Source: Roseiarcus sp963774195 (GTDB lineage: Bacteria > Pseudomonadota > Alphaproteobacteria > Rhizobiales > Beijerinckiaceae). From it: DNA of 64,000 nucleotides. The notes beneath the pieces are model-generated. The model saw nothing but the letters and a program-made list of their open reading frames with translations, ran no database searches and was not told the DNA's origin. Shown piece by piece: positions 1 through 8,251 of this stretch; within the stretch, counting starts at the first letter, position 1, and the number at the start of each line of letters is the position of its first letter. The translations under genes and the position numbers were made by a program. Location: assembly GCA_963774195.1 (NCBI GenBank), contig CAVZDY010000003.1:496001-560000 (forward strand). Reading direction: 5' to 3'.

Positions 1-1824
1 TCCGCGGTGAGCGTTTCGGTCCATCCTTCCAGAGGGCCGCCGGCCTGAAGCCAGCCGGCAGGAACCGCGATCGGGAAATCCATGAGGACCTGGGCGAGCG
101 CTTTGCCCTGCGGATCGTGGCGCAGCGAGGCGACGCCGCCCCCGCCGAGAGCTCTGATGGAGAAGGAAGTTGAAACCGTCGAGGCCAGGCCAATCGAACC
201 GTTCGACCTCTCCGGCCGCGTAATGTGCGAAATAGGCGCGAACTGTGTCCGGCGTCAGCCCCTCGCGCAGGATGGGCAGGAACTCGGGCCTGCGCGCGAG
301 CACCCCGATGTTGGCGATGTCGCCCTTGTCGCCGCTGCGTCCATGCGCGAGCGCGATCAGCGGCACATAAGCGCGCGGACCGGCGGCTGAGACCGCGCCC
401 GCCGCCACAGCGGCTGGCGCTCCTCGCTTTGTCGGCGCCGTGGCGCTGACCGGTTCGAGCGCGCGGCTCTCGCCGTCGAGCAAGGCGGTGACGGCGACGT
501 CGCTCTTGTCGGCGAGGAACGAGAACAGCCGGACGACGGGTTGCGGCTCCGGGCGCCCGCCGGCAAAGCCGGTCAAGCCCTGCGCCATCGCCGTGGCTGC
601 GGGGTAGATCTCCCGCGCGAAGATTTGCAACGCTTCCTTGGAGGCGTGCCGGACGGCGATCCTCAAAATCACCTCGCGCGCCCGGCGCGCCCGGCTCGCG
701 GAGCCGTAGCTCGTCTCCGCGCCGAGAACCTCGACCGACGTCTCGAGAAAGACGGCAAATCCGGCCTGCCGGATGAGCCGTTCCGCGCGTGCGAGAATTG
801 CGTGGCCGACCGCTTCCGCCTTCTGGACCGCCTCGCGTCCGGCGATCATCATGGTGACGGAGGCGCGGTATCCCTCGGCATAGGTCGCGCTGACCTTGTA
901 AGTTGGCGTCGCGGCGCCGCCCCTCGCGCCGGAGACGCGCACGCGATTCTCGCCCACAGCCTCGAGGCGCACCTGCGACCAGTCGCAGACGACATCGGGC
1001 AGAATATAGGCGGAGGGGTCGCCGACCTCGTAGACGATCTGCTCCGCGATGGTGGCCGGCGTCACCAGTCCGCCCGAGCGTTCCGGCTTCGTGATGACGA
1101 AGGCGCCGTCGGCCGCGCATTCGGCGATCGGAAAGCCCATGTCGTCCCAGCCCTCCGCCGAGAGCCGCCAGTCGGTGATGACGCCGCCGGTCGCCTGGGC
1201 TCCGCACTCGATCACATGGCCCGCGAGGCTGCCCTGGGAGAGCCGGTCGTAATCGGTCGGGCCCCATTTGAATTCGTGGATCAGCGGCCCGAGTGCGATC
1301 GCCGAATCGACGCATCGCCCGGTGATGACGACGTCGGCGCCCATGTCGAGCGCTGCGGCGATGGGAAAGGCGCCGAGATAGGCGTTGACGCTGGCCGGTC
1401 GCTCGGGAAACGGCGCGCCGCTGAACATCTCCCGCACGCCGCGCCGCTTGAAGTCCTCGACCTTATCGGAGAGGTCATCGCCGCGCACGACGGCGACTTT
1501 GAGCGCGACCCCCGCCTCCTTGAATACCGCTTCAAGCGCCTTGCGGCATGCCTCCGGATTGACGCCGCCGGCGTTGGTGACGACCTTGATGCGCCGCTCG
1601 GCGATCTGGCGCGCCAGCGGCTTCATCACCATCGCCACGAAATCCGGGGGATGGCCGAGGTCCGGGTTTCTGGCTTGCATGCGCGCCAGGATCGACATGG
1701 TGATTTCGGCAAGATAGTCGAGCACGAGATAGTCGATCCCGCCCTCCTCGACGAGGCGGCGAGGACCGTCGGGACTGTCGCCCCAGAATCCGGCTCCGCA
1801 GCCGATGCGTACGATCCTCTTCAT
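1..1824 (-). CDS. AtuA-like (DUF1446) acyclic terpene utilisation family protein, 3' partial, frameshifted
   Basis: The protein starts MKRIVRIGCGAGFWGDSPDG and runs off the left edge. The N-terminal two thirds match the AtuA/DUF1446 family (conserved NAGGVNPEAC and DVVITGRCVDSA segments). The C-terminal part carries the AtuA-linked small domain (ALAHGRSGDKGDIANIGVLA). AtuA is required for citronellol/geraniol breakdown in Pseudomonas, but its reaction is not settled. The reading frame shifts near position 153: upstream it reads FNFLLHQ, and the family continuation (ALGGGGVASLR, then DPQGKALAQVLMDFPIAVPAGW) appears one frame over, as if one base were extra. Neither frame meets a stop before the window edge. 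The gene lies 7 bp downstream of the enoyl-CoA hydratase gene and is probably co-transcribed. Family assignment is good; substrate is unknown. Confidence 0.82.
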   Translation of the reverse strand, partial: MKRIVRIGCGAGFWGDSPDGPRRLVEEGGIDYLVLDYLAEITMSILARMQARNPDLGHPPDFVAMVMKPLARQIAERRIKVVTNAGGVNPEACRKALEAVFKEAGVALKVAVVRGDDLSDKVEDFKRRGVREMFSGAPFPERPASVNAYLGAFPIAAALDMGADVVITGRCVDSAIALGPLIHEFKWGPTDYDRLSQGSLAGHVIECGAQATGGVITDWRLSAEGWDDMGFPIAECAADGAFVITKPERSGGLVTPATIAEQIVYEVGDPSAYILPDVVCDWSQVRLEAVGENRVRVSGARGGAATPTYKVSATYAEGYRASVTMMIAGREAVQKAEAVGHAILARAERLIRQAGFAVFLETSVEVLGAETSYGSASRARRAREVILRIAVRHASKEALQIFAREIYPAATAMAQGLTGFAGGRPEPQPVVRLFSFLADKSDVAVTALLDGESRALEPVSATAPTKRGAPAAVAAGAVSAAGPRAYVPLIALAHGRSGDKGDIANIGVLARRPEFLPILREGLTPDTVRAYFAHYAAGEVERFDWPGLDGFNFLLHQSSRRGRRRLAAPRSAGQSARPGPHGFPDRGSCRLASGRRPSGRMDRNAHRG

Positions 1825-1831
1825 GGCGCGC

Positions 1832-2614
1832 TCACTCCCCCGTCCAGGTCGGAGCGCGTTTTTCGTTGAACGCCGCGAATCCCTCGCGCGCGTCCTGGGT
1901 CCGCGCCATATTGGCGAGCATGAACTGCGCATATTCGAGCGCGCCGTCGACGCTCATTTCGCGGATCTTGGAAAGCGCTTGCTTGCCCAGGCGGACGCCA
2001 GTCGGCGATTTGCCTGCGACGCGTTCGACGAGCCAAGCGATCTTGGCGTCGAGTTCGGCGGCGGGGACGGCGTAGTTCACGACCCGCTCGCGGACGGCGT
2101 CGGCTGCGAGAATCGGCTCGCCCGTCAAGCACAGCTCCATCATCGTTCGGTAGGGGAGCACGCGCAGCAGGTAGGGCAGGATCATCATCGGGAAAAGGCC
2201 GACCTTCACCTCGGGCACGCCGAGCAGCGCATCCTCCCGGGCGACGACGAGATCGCAGGCGCAAACGAGCCCGAAGCCGCCGGCGAGCGCGTGCCCGTTG
2301 ACCCTTGCGATGAGGGGAAGCCGGCAGGAATCCATGCGTCGCAGCAGATGCGCGACGTAGTGGCGCGGGTCCGCGGCGTCGATCGCGAAGGGCGTCCCAT
2401 CGGCGGCGGGCTGCAGATCGCCGCCCGCGCAGAAGGCCTTGTCCCCGGAGCCCGTGAGGACCACCGCGCGCACCGAGCGGTCGGCTTCCGCTTCATCGAG
2501 GCCGGCGGCGATGCCGTGCGCGACCGCTTCATTGAGCGCGTTACGGCGCTCCTCGCGATCGATCACGATCGTCGCGACGGCGCCGTCTCGCTGCACGCGT
2601 ACGGGATTCGCCAC
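1832..2614 (-). CDS. Enoyl-CoA hydratase/isomerase (crotonase) family protein
   Basis: A 260-residue, full-length crotonase-fold protein. Seen: the oxyanion-hole segments CAGGDL (62-67) and GHALAGGFGL (107-116), and a conserved acidic residue in PEVKVG (Glu135). These fit a hydratase or isomerase acting on an enoyl-CoA. The gene leads a leftward pair with the AtuA-like gene and diverges from the acyl-CoA dehydrogenase operon starting near 2.9 kb. A palindromic operator candidate lies at 2670-2684, about 55 bp upstream of the start codon. In the AtuA pathway of pseudomonads an equivalent crotonase (AtuE) hydrates an unsaturated acyl-CoA; the same role here is inference from context. Confidence 0.88.
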   Translation of the reverse strand: MANPVRVQRDGAVATIVIDREERRNALNEAVAHGIAAGLDEAEADRSVRAVVLTGSGDKAFCAGGDLQPAADGTPFAIDAADPRHYVAHLLRRMDSCRLPLIARVNGHALAGGFGLVCACDLVVAREDALLGVPEVKVGLFPMMILPYLLRVLPYRTMMELCLTGEPILAADAVRERVVNYAVPAAELDAKIAWLVERVAGKSPTGVRLGKQALSKIREMSVDGALEYAQFMLANMARTQDAREGFAAFNEKRAPTWTGE

Positions 2615-2669
2615 CGGTCAGTCCCCCTTGTGTGTCGTTGCGCCGATCCGGGCGTTTGTCCGCAAATAA

Positions 2670-2684
2670 ATGATTTAAATTCAT
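2670..2684. promoter_or_regulatory. Candidate TetR operator, site 1
   Basis: ATGATTTAAATTCAT fits ATGAA-N5-TTCAT at 9 of 10 fixed positions. It lies in the AT-rich divergent intergenic region between the hydratase/AtuA pair and the acyl-CoA dehydrogenase operon. Similar 15-mers occur at 2811, 11974 and 20630. Regulation by the nearby TetR protein is inference. Confidence 0.5.
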
Positions 2685-2810
2685 CAGTGATGTCAATCCC
2701 TCATTATCACGCCGCGCGCCGGGGCGCGCGGCGGAGTTTCGATCGCTGAGAATGATTGCGTGAGCGGCGTTGCGCAAAATGAGAGATTGACATCGCGACG
2801 GCGATCGTTG

Positions 2811-2825
2811 ATGAAATATGTTCAT
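2811..2825. promoter_or_regulatory. Candidate TetR operator, site 2
   Basis: ATGAAATATGTTCAT matches ATGAA-N5-TTCAT at all fixed positions and is a palindrome with 5-bp arms. It lies upstream of the acyl-CoA dehydrogenase gene. Its first three bases could be misread as an ATG start, but no ribosome-binding site precedes them; an operator here fits a translation start further downstream. Confidence 0.5.
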
Positions 2826-2915
2826 TACGATCGGGCCGGCGTCGCGAAGCGCGCCGCGAGAAACCGGCGCATGTCCAGGCTTCCCACGAGAAGCGTCGGG
2901 CGGGGGGAGGAACGT

Positions 2916-4139
2916 TTGGCATCCCGTGACGGCGATCTGAGCCGCGACAACCAGTTTCCCGCCTTCGATCTCGACGCCGATCAGCGAATGATTCTCGATC
3001 AGGCAGATCGCTTCGCGCGCAAGGAGCTTTATGGCCTCTCCGAGCGGATGGACGCGGAGGAATGGTGGCCGGAGGACGCCTTCGCCAAGATCGGCGACAA
3101 CGGGCTGTTCGGCGTCACCGTTCCCCAGGAGTACGGAGGCGCGGGACTCGACCTGCTCGCCGCCGGGCTCGTGCTGCAGGGCTTCGGCCGCTGGAACCAC
3201 GCGATGGCGCTCGCCTGGGTAGCGCACGACAACCTCTGCGCCAACAACATCTACCGCAACGGCGACGAGCGTCAGCGCCGCAAATATCTGCCGGACCTTT
3301 GCTCGGGTCGAAAGATCGGCGCTTTGGGCCTCACCGAGCCGGGCGCGGGCTCGGACGCGCTTGGCTCGATGCGCACCGCCGCGCGCCGCGACGGCGACAG
3401 CTACGTTCTGAACGGCGGCAAGATCTATATCACCAACGGACCGGTCGCCGACGTTCTGCTCGTCTACGCGAAAACCGAGCGCGAAAAGGGCGCGCACGGC
3501 ATTTCCGCGTTCATCGTCGAGAAGGGCTTTCCCGGATTTAAGGTCGCCCAGAAGCTCGAGAAGATGGGCTATCGCGGCAGCCAGACCGGTGAATTGGTGT
3601 TCGAGGACTGCCGCGTGCCCGCCGAGAACATGGTCGGCGGCGAGAATCGCGGCGTTGCGGTGGTGATGAGCGGCCTCGACCTTGAGCGCGCGATGATCTC
3701 GCCGCTATGCCTTGGCATCGCCGAACGCGCACTCGAACTGTCAATCGAATACGCCAAGACGCGCCAGCAATTCGGCAAGCCGATCGGCTCGTTCCAGATG
3801 GTGCAGTCGATGCTGGCTGAGATGTATGTGCTCGTCGAGACGATGCGCGTCTTCACCTATCGCACTCTCTCCGCCGCGGCGCTCATGGAGGCGGGGGAGG
3901 GCGGGCGCGGCGACATCCATAAGCTCACGGCGGCTTCTGTCATGTACGCCGCCGATTCGTGCCACACGGTCCTCGACAAGGCCGTCCAGATTCACGGTGG
4001 CTCCGGCTACATCTGGGAATCCGAGATCAACCGCCTCTACCGTTCGATCAAGCTGATGGAGATCGGCGCCGGCACGACAGAGGTGCGCAAGATGATCATC
4101 GCGGGCGAACTGCTGAAGGACATGAAGCGGCATGACTGA
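2916..4139 (+). CDS. Acyl-CoA dehydrogenase
   Basis: A flavin-dependent acyl-CoA dehydrogenase introducing an alpha,beta double bond into an acyl-CoA. Seen: the LTEPGAGSDA substrate/FAD segment, YITNGPVAD, SQTGELVFEDCRVPAENMVG, RQQFGKPIGSFQMVQ, and the C-terminal QIHGGSGYIWESEINRLYR block with GAGTTEVRKMIIA. The frame is open back to 2760. The TTG at 2916 is chosen because a strong GGGGGGAGG lies 5-7 bp upstream and it gives 407 residues, closer to the usual 380-400. The ATGs at 2811 and 2871 lack a ribosome-binding site, and 2811 overlaps a candidate operator. It is the first gene of the rightward catabolic operon and overlaps the SDR gene by 8 bp. Confidence 0.85.
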   Translation: MASRDGDLSRDNQFPAFDLDADQRMILDQADRFARKELYGLSERMDAEEWWPEDAFAKIGDNGLFGVTVPQEYGGAGLDLLAAGLVLQGFGRWNHAMALAWVAHDNLCANNIYRNGDERQRRKYLPDLCSGRKIGALGLTEPGAGSDALGSMRTAARRDGDSYVLNGGKIYITNGPVADVLLVYAKTEREKGAHGISAFIVEKGFPGFKVAQKLEKMGYRGSQTGELVFEDCRVPAENMVGGENRGVAVVMSGLDLERAMISPLCLGIAERALELSIEYAKTRQQFGKPIGSFQMVQSMLAEMYVLVETMRVFTYRTLSAAALMEAGEGGRGDIHKLTAASVMYAADSCHTVLDKAVQIHGGSGYIWESEINRLYRSIKLMEIGAGTTEVRKMIIAGELLKDMKRHD

Positions 4140-4989
4140 CGCCGGCCGAAGCTTCGGTCTCGACGACGCCGCGCTCGCCGAGCATGCGACCGTGTACGCT
4201 CCGGGCGTCTTCAAGGGGCAGGTTGTGCTCGTCTCGGGGGGAGCCGGCGGAATCGGCCGCGCCGCCGCTTGGCTGTTCGCGCGTCTCGGCGCGCATGTGG
4301 TCCTTTGCGGACGCAGCGAAGCTAAGCTTGACGCCCTCGTCACGGCGCTGACGGCGCGATCTCTCGCGGCGTCGCGATGCGTCGTCGACGTGCGCGAACC
4401 CGAATCGGTCGCCTCCCTCTTCGATCAGGTGCGGGCGGCCCACGGACGACTCGACATCCTCGTCAACAGCGCTGGCGGGCAGTTCCCGCAGGCGGCGATC
4501 GACTTCTCCGTCAAAGGCTGGAACGCCGTCGTCAACACCAATCTCAACGGGACCTGGCACATGATGCAGGCCGCCGCGCGCCATTGGCGCGATGCCGGCG
4601 GCCCTGGCAGCATTGTCAACATCGTCGTCGTGACGACGCACGGCCTTTACGGCGTCGCGCACACTGTTGCCGCGCGCGCCGGGGTGATCGGCCTCAGCCG
4701 CAGCGTCGCGGTCGAATGGGCGCCGCTCGGCGTCCGCGTCAACTGCATCGCGCCTGGAGCCATCGAGACTGAGGGCTGGAAAGTCTACACGCCCGAAGCG
4801 CGCGCCGCCTATCCGCGCTCCAATCCGATGATGCGGGTGGGAAGCGCCTGGGACATCGCGGAGGCCTGCGTCTATCTCGGCGGCCCGGCGGCCAAGTTCG
4901 TCACCGGCGAGGTGCTGACGGTCGACGGCGGCGGCCAGCTCTGGGGCGAGACCTGGACCACTGGCAAGCCCGACTATTTCAAGGAGTGA
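4132..4989 (+). CDS. SDR family oxidoreductase with atypical catalytic site
   Basis: A 285-residue Rossmann-fold short-chain dehydrogenase. Seen: a glycine motif SGGAGGIGR (about 37-45), the central NSAGG, and the C-terminal VNCIAPGAIETEG and TGEVLTVDGGG segments. The usual YxxxK site is absent: the aligned stretch reads AHTVAARAGVIGL, with no Tyr and with Arg where the Lys should be. The layout resembles 2,4-dienoyl-CoA reductase-like SDRs (SAKAGV) more than alcohol dehydrogenases, and AtuB/AtuG-type SDRs occur in terpenoid clusters. Role in acyl-CoA breakdown is inferred from neighbours. It overlaps the upstream acyl-CoA dehydrogenase gene by 8 bp, which suggests translational coupling. Confidence 0.82.
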   Translation: MTDAGRSFGLDDAALAEHATVYAPGVFKGQVVLVSGGAGGIGRAAAWLFARLGAHVVLCGRSEAKLDALVTALTARSLAASRCVVDVREPESVASLFDQVRAAHGRLDILVNSAGGQFPQAAIDFSVKGWNAVVNTNLNGTWHMMQAAARHWRDAGGPGSIVNIVVVTTHGLYGVAHTVAARAGVIGLSRSVAVEWAPLGVRVNCIAPGAIETEGWKVYTPEARAAYPRSNPMMRVGSAWDIAEACVYLGGPAAKFVTGEVLTVDGGGQLWGETWTTGKPDYFKE

Positions 4990-5034
4990 CCCGTTGATCT
5001 TGGTCGCCAGCGCGCGGTGTTTCGTGGGGAACGC

Positions 5035-6081
5035 ATGACCGCCGCGTTCGACGTGTTCAACCTGGAGGAGGTCCGTCGGCGCCTGCGCGGCTTCATCGCC
5101 TCACAAGGATTGGCCGACGTGACGGTGGACGTTTTGCGTCGCTTCACGGTCGGCTTCTCCTGGATCACGTTCGGCTTCCGCGCGTCCTGGCGCGGGCCAG
5201 AAGGCGCCGTCGCGAAAGACCTCATTCTGCGCATCGGCCCGCCCAATGGCATCTTCGCGCCGTACAAGGCGTCTCCCGAGTTCGTCACGTTGCAAGCGCT
5301 GGCCGGCAGCGACGTGCCGGCGCCCGGGCCCTATTGGTTCAGCGACGGCGACGAGGTTTTCGGCGCGCCCTTCTTCATCGCCGAATTTCTCGAGGGGGAG
5401 GCGCCAATTCCCTGGACCCACGACGGCGGCCCGGCGTTCGACGACGAGACGCGGCGCCGTCTCGGCGGCCAGTTCGTCGCGGCGCTGGCGGCGCTGCACA
5501 CCTTCGACTGGAGAGAGACGCCGGTCGCCGGGATCGGCGGCTCGACCGACATAGCGCGGGCCGCCGCGGATCAGGTTGGCCGTTGGGAGAGCCTGCTCAC
5601 GCAGTGGTCGAGGCGACGGACGCCGATGCTCGAATGGGCGGCGATCTGGCTTCGCGACAACGCTCCTGTGGCGCCGCGCATCAGCATCGTGCACGGCGAC
5701 TATCGCATCGGCAATTTCCTCGTTCACCAGGAGCGAATCAACGCCATCCTGGATTGGGAGCTAGTCCGGCTCGGGGATCCGATCGAGGATCTTGGCTGGG
5801 TGTGCCTGCAAGCCTGGCGCGGCCGGTCGCCCAATATGTGCCATTTCTTCAGCCGGGAGGAATTGCGTGACCGTTACTCGGCGCTCTCCGGCATTGAGGT
5901 GGACCTGCGCGCAATGCGCTACTGGGAGGCATTCGGCACTTATAAGCTCGCCGTGATGCATTACGGCGCAGCGCATTGCTTCGAGGCGCGCGGCTTCAAC
6001 GATCTGCGCATGGTCGGTATGGGTGCGCAAATCCCCCGCATGCTGCTGCAGGTCGAATCGGCGCTGGAGCGCGCGGCATGA
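5035..6081 (+). CDS. Phosphotransferase family protein (aminoglycoside phosphotransferase / ACAD10-like kinase fold)
   Basis: A 348-residue APH-fold protein. Seen: the Brenner-type catalytic loop IVHGDYRIGNFLV followed by the metal-binding ILDWELVRLGDP, both intact. In bacteria and in eukaryotic ACAD10/11 such kinase domains accompany acyl-CoA dehydrogenases and act on hydroxy-acyl groups; known ACAD10/11 work makes a 4-hydroxyacyl-CoA kinase role plausible, but here it is inference. The ATG at 5035 is preceded by TGGGGA; a GTG at 5017 is an alternative. The stop overlaps the next start as ATGA. Antibiotic resistance is unlikely given the context. Confidence 0.8.
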   Translation: MTAAFDVFNLEEVRRRLRGFIASQGLADVTVDVLRRFTVGFSWITFGFRASWRGPEGAVAKDLILRIGPPNGIFAPYKASPEFVTLQALAGSDVPAPGPYWFSDGDEVFGAPFFIAEFLEGEAPIPWTHDGGPAFDDETRRRLGGQFVAALAALHTFDWRETPVAGIGGSTDIARAAADQVGRWESLLTQWSRRRTPMLEWAAIWLRDNAPVAPRISIVHGDYRIGNFLVHQERINAILDWELVRLGDPIEDLGWVCLQAWRGRSPNMCHFFSREELRDRYSALSGIEVDLRAMRYWEAFGTYKLAVMHYGAAHCFEARGFNDLRMVGMGAQIPRMLLQVESALERAA

Positions 6082-6569
6082 ACATTTCCCTCGACCGCTT
6101 GTTCGAAGGCATTATGGCGACGCTGCGCGCGGACGTGATTCCCCATGTCGCCGATCCCTATGCGCGCGGCCAAGCTGTCGGCGTGATCGACGTGCTGAGC
6201 AACATCGGGTCGCGCGTCGAATGGAGACGGGCCCCCCTCGTCGAATCCGTGCGCGAAAAGAGGGAACTGCTGCGCGCCGTCGCGGAGCTGGTCCCCTCGC
6301 TCGCGGCGCCGGCAGGGGATGCGCCGCCGGAAGCCATGGGCTCTGACGAACTGGCGGGCGAGCGCGACCGGCTCGACGCGCAAATCGGCGACGCGCTGGC
6401 GGCCGCCTACAGGCGCAGCGCCGAGCACGACAAAGACGGCCACCAGGCCCTCCGCCTGCTGATCAAGCACGCGCACGACGAGTCGACGCGGGAGATGAAG
6501 CTGACGCGCAAACCCCTGTTCGCGGAAATCGCGAGCGGTCGCGACGCCGTGACGAAGGCGCCGGAGTAG
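6078..6569 (+). CDS. Small protein of unknown function in the catabolic operon
   Basis: A 163-residue protein starting MNISLDRLFEGIMATLRADV. It is soluble-looking, rich in charged residues, and has a probable helical region between about 85 and 140 (ERDRLDAQIGDALAAAYRRS). No catalytic motif is recognised. The start overlaps the stop of the phosphotransferase gene (ATGA), and the acyl-CoA synthetase follows 30 bp later, so it belongs to the operon. Small helical proteins often follow APH/ACAD10-like kinases in such operons, so it may be a partner of the kinase; this is context only. Confidence 0.65.
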   Translation: MNISLDRLFEGIMATLRADVIPHVADPYARGQAVGVIDVLSNIGSRVEWRRAPLVESVREKRELLRAVAELVPSLAAPAGDAPPEAMGSDELAGERDRLDAQIGDALAAAYRRSAEHDKDGHQALRLLIKHAHDESTREMKLTRKPLFAEIASGRDAVTKAPE

Positions 6570-6599
6570 GGGGCCGGTGGAACGGCCGGGAGGAGACAC

Positions 6600-8219
6600 G
6601 TGGCGTATCGAATCGATCCTCGTGTGCCAAAGCCCGAGGCATGCGTGCAGCGCTACATGCTCGAGCGTCTGGCGAATGCGCAACCCGGCAAAGTCTTCGC
6701 GAATTTCGCCGACGGATCGGAATGGACTTACGCGCAGACGCGCGAGATCGCGATCTGCACCGCCAATGCGCTGCGCAAGCTCGGCGTCAAACAGGGCGAG
6801 CGCGTCCTCGTATGGCTGCCCAACAGCGCCGACTGCCTGCGCGTCTGGTTCGGCCTGAATTATCTCGGCGCCGTCTTCGTTCCCATCAATCTCGCGTACA
6901 AAGGCAATCTGCTCCAGCACGCGGTCGGCATCTCCGAAGCGCGCCTCGGGATCGTGCACGCGGACTTGCACCAGCGTCTCGCGGAGATCGACCGCAAGTC
7001 GCTCCGCGAGCTCGTCGTCCTTGGGGGCAAGCAGCAGCCGGTCGACGGGCTGACGCTTCATGAGCCCGATGCGCTGTCGGGCGACGACACGACGCCGCCG
7101 GACCTCGAGCGCGAAATCGCGCCATGGGACTTGCAGTCGATCGTCCTCACCTCCGGCACCACAGGGCCGTCCAAGGGCGTTCTGTCCTCCTACGTGCATC
7201 TCTACAATATGGCGGGATCGGCGCCATTCCTGAGCGGCGAGGACCGCTACATGCTCAATCTGCCGCTGTTCCATTCGGGCGGCGTGATGCCCGTCACGGC
7301 CATGCTCATTCACGGCGGCTCGATTGCGATGGTCGACGCATTCGACACCGACACGTTTTGGAGCACGGTGCGCAGTCGCGGCATCACGACGTCGATCCTC
7401 CTCGGCGTCATGGGCGGCTTCCTCTTGAAGCGTCCGCCGAGCACTGACGACAAGGCGCATTCGCTGCGCACCTGCAGCTACGTGCCGCTCAACGACACCG
7501 CGCCGCAGTTCCACGACCGCTTCGGCACGCAGATCCACACCCACTTCAACATGACCGAGATCTCGATGCCTCTCGTCTCCGACGCCAATCCGACCGCGCT
7601 CGGCAGCGCCGGACGACAACGGCCCGGCGTCGAGGTGCGCATCATCGACGAGAACGATTGCGAGATGCCGGTCGGCGAAGTCGGCGAGCTGGCGGTTCGC
7701 ACCGATTGTCCGTGGGCGATGTCGCACGGCTATGCGGGAAATCCCGAGGCGACCGCGACGGCTTGGCGCAATGGGTGGTTCCATACGGGTGACGGCTTCC
7801 GGCGCGACGCGGCCGGCAATTTCTATTTCGTCGACCGCCTGAAGGACGCGATCCGCCGGCGCGGTGAGAACATCTCGTCCTTCGAGGTGGAATCCGAGAT
7901 ACTGGCGCATCCCTCCGTGCGCGAGGTTGCGGCGGTCGCCGTCAAAAGCGAGATCGCCGAGGACGAAGTGATGGCGGTCGTCGCGCTGAGGCCCGGGGAG
8001 CTGTTCGATCCCACCGAACTGATCGCGTTCCTGCGGCCGCGTATGGCCCATTTCATGATCCCGCGATATGTGCGGATCGTCGACGCTCTGCCGAGGACGC
8101 CGACCGCGAAGATCGAGAAGGTGAAGCTGAGAGGTGAAGGGCTGACGCCGGACACCTGGGACCGCGACAAGGCTGGCATCACGGTCAGACGCGAGAAGAT
8201 CGGGCAGGGAGCTGACTGA
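6600..8219 (+). CDS. AMP-dependent acyl-CoA synthetase/ligase
   Basis: A 539-residue ANL-superfamily ligase that would activate a carboxylic acid to its CoA thioester via an acyl-AMP. Seen: the phosphate-binding motif TSGTTGPSKG (184-193), NGWFHTGDGF, the hinge region FVDRLKDAIRRRGENISSFEVE and a C-terminal PRTPTAKIEK with the catalytic Lys. The start is a GTG at 6600 preceded by GGGAGGAG. It lies between the kinase-like gene group and a second acyl-CoA dehydrogenase and probably supplies the CoA ester for this operon. Substrate cannot be read from the sequence. Confidence 0.88.
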   Translation: MAYRIDPRVPKPEACVQRYMLERLANAQPGKVFANFADGSEWTYAQTREIAICTANALRKLGVKQGERVLVWLPNSADCLRVWFGLNYLGAVFVPINLAYKGNLLQHAVGISEARLGIVHADLHQRLAEIDRKSLRELVVLGGKQQPVDGLTLHEPDALSGDDTTPPDLEREIAPWDLQSIVLTSGTTGPSKGVLSSYVHLYNMAGSAPFLSGEDRYMLNLPLFHSGGVMPVTAMLIHGGSIAMVDAFDTDTFWSTVRSRGITTSILLGVMGGFLLKRPPSTDDKAHSLRTCSYVPLNDTAPQFHDRFGTQIHTHFNMTEISMPLVSDANPTALGSAGRQRPGVEVRIIDENDCEMPVGEVGELAVRTDCPWAMSHGYAGNPEATATAWRNGWFHTGDGFRRDAAGNFYFVDRLKDAIRRRGENISSFEVESEILAHPSVREVAAVAVKSEIAEDEVMAVVALRPGELFDPTELIAFLRPRMAHFMIPRYVRIVDALPRTPTAKIEKVKLRGEGLTPDTWDRDKAGITVRREKIGQGAD

Positions 8220-8251
8220 AGCGGCGCCGCCGCACGAGCGAGGGAGTTGGG

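Noticed and set aside
541..1869. Long plus-strand open frame of 442 codons
   Set aside because: Antisense to the AtuA-like gene; no ribosome-binding site, Arg/Asp-rich composition typical of a GC-rich shadow frame.
5035..6081. Aminoglycoside resistance gene
   Set aside because: The fold and catalytic loops are shared, but the operon of acyl-CoA enzymes and similarity to the ACAD10-like branch make resistance unlikely.
5961..8051. Minus-strand open frame of 696 codons
   Set aside because: Antisense to the CoA synthetase and flanking genes, which have clear catalytic motifs; the frame shows no domain.
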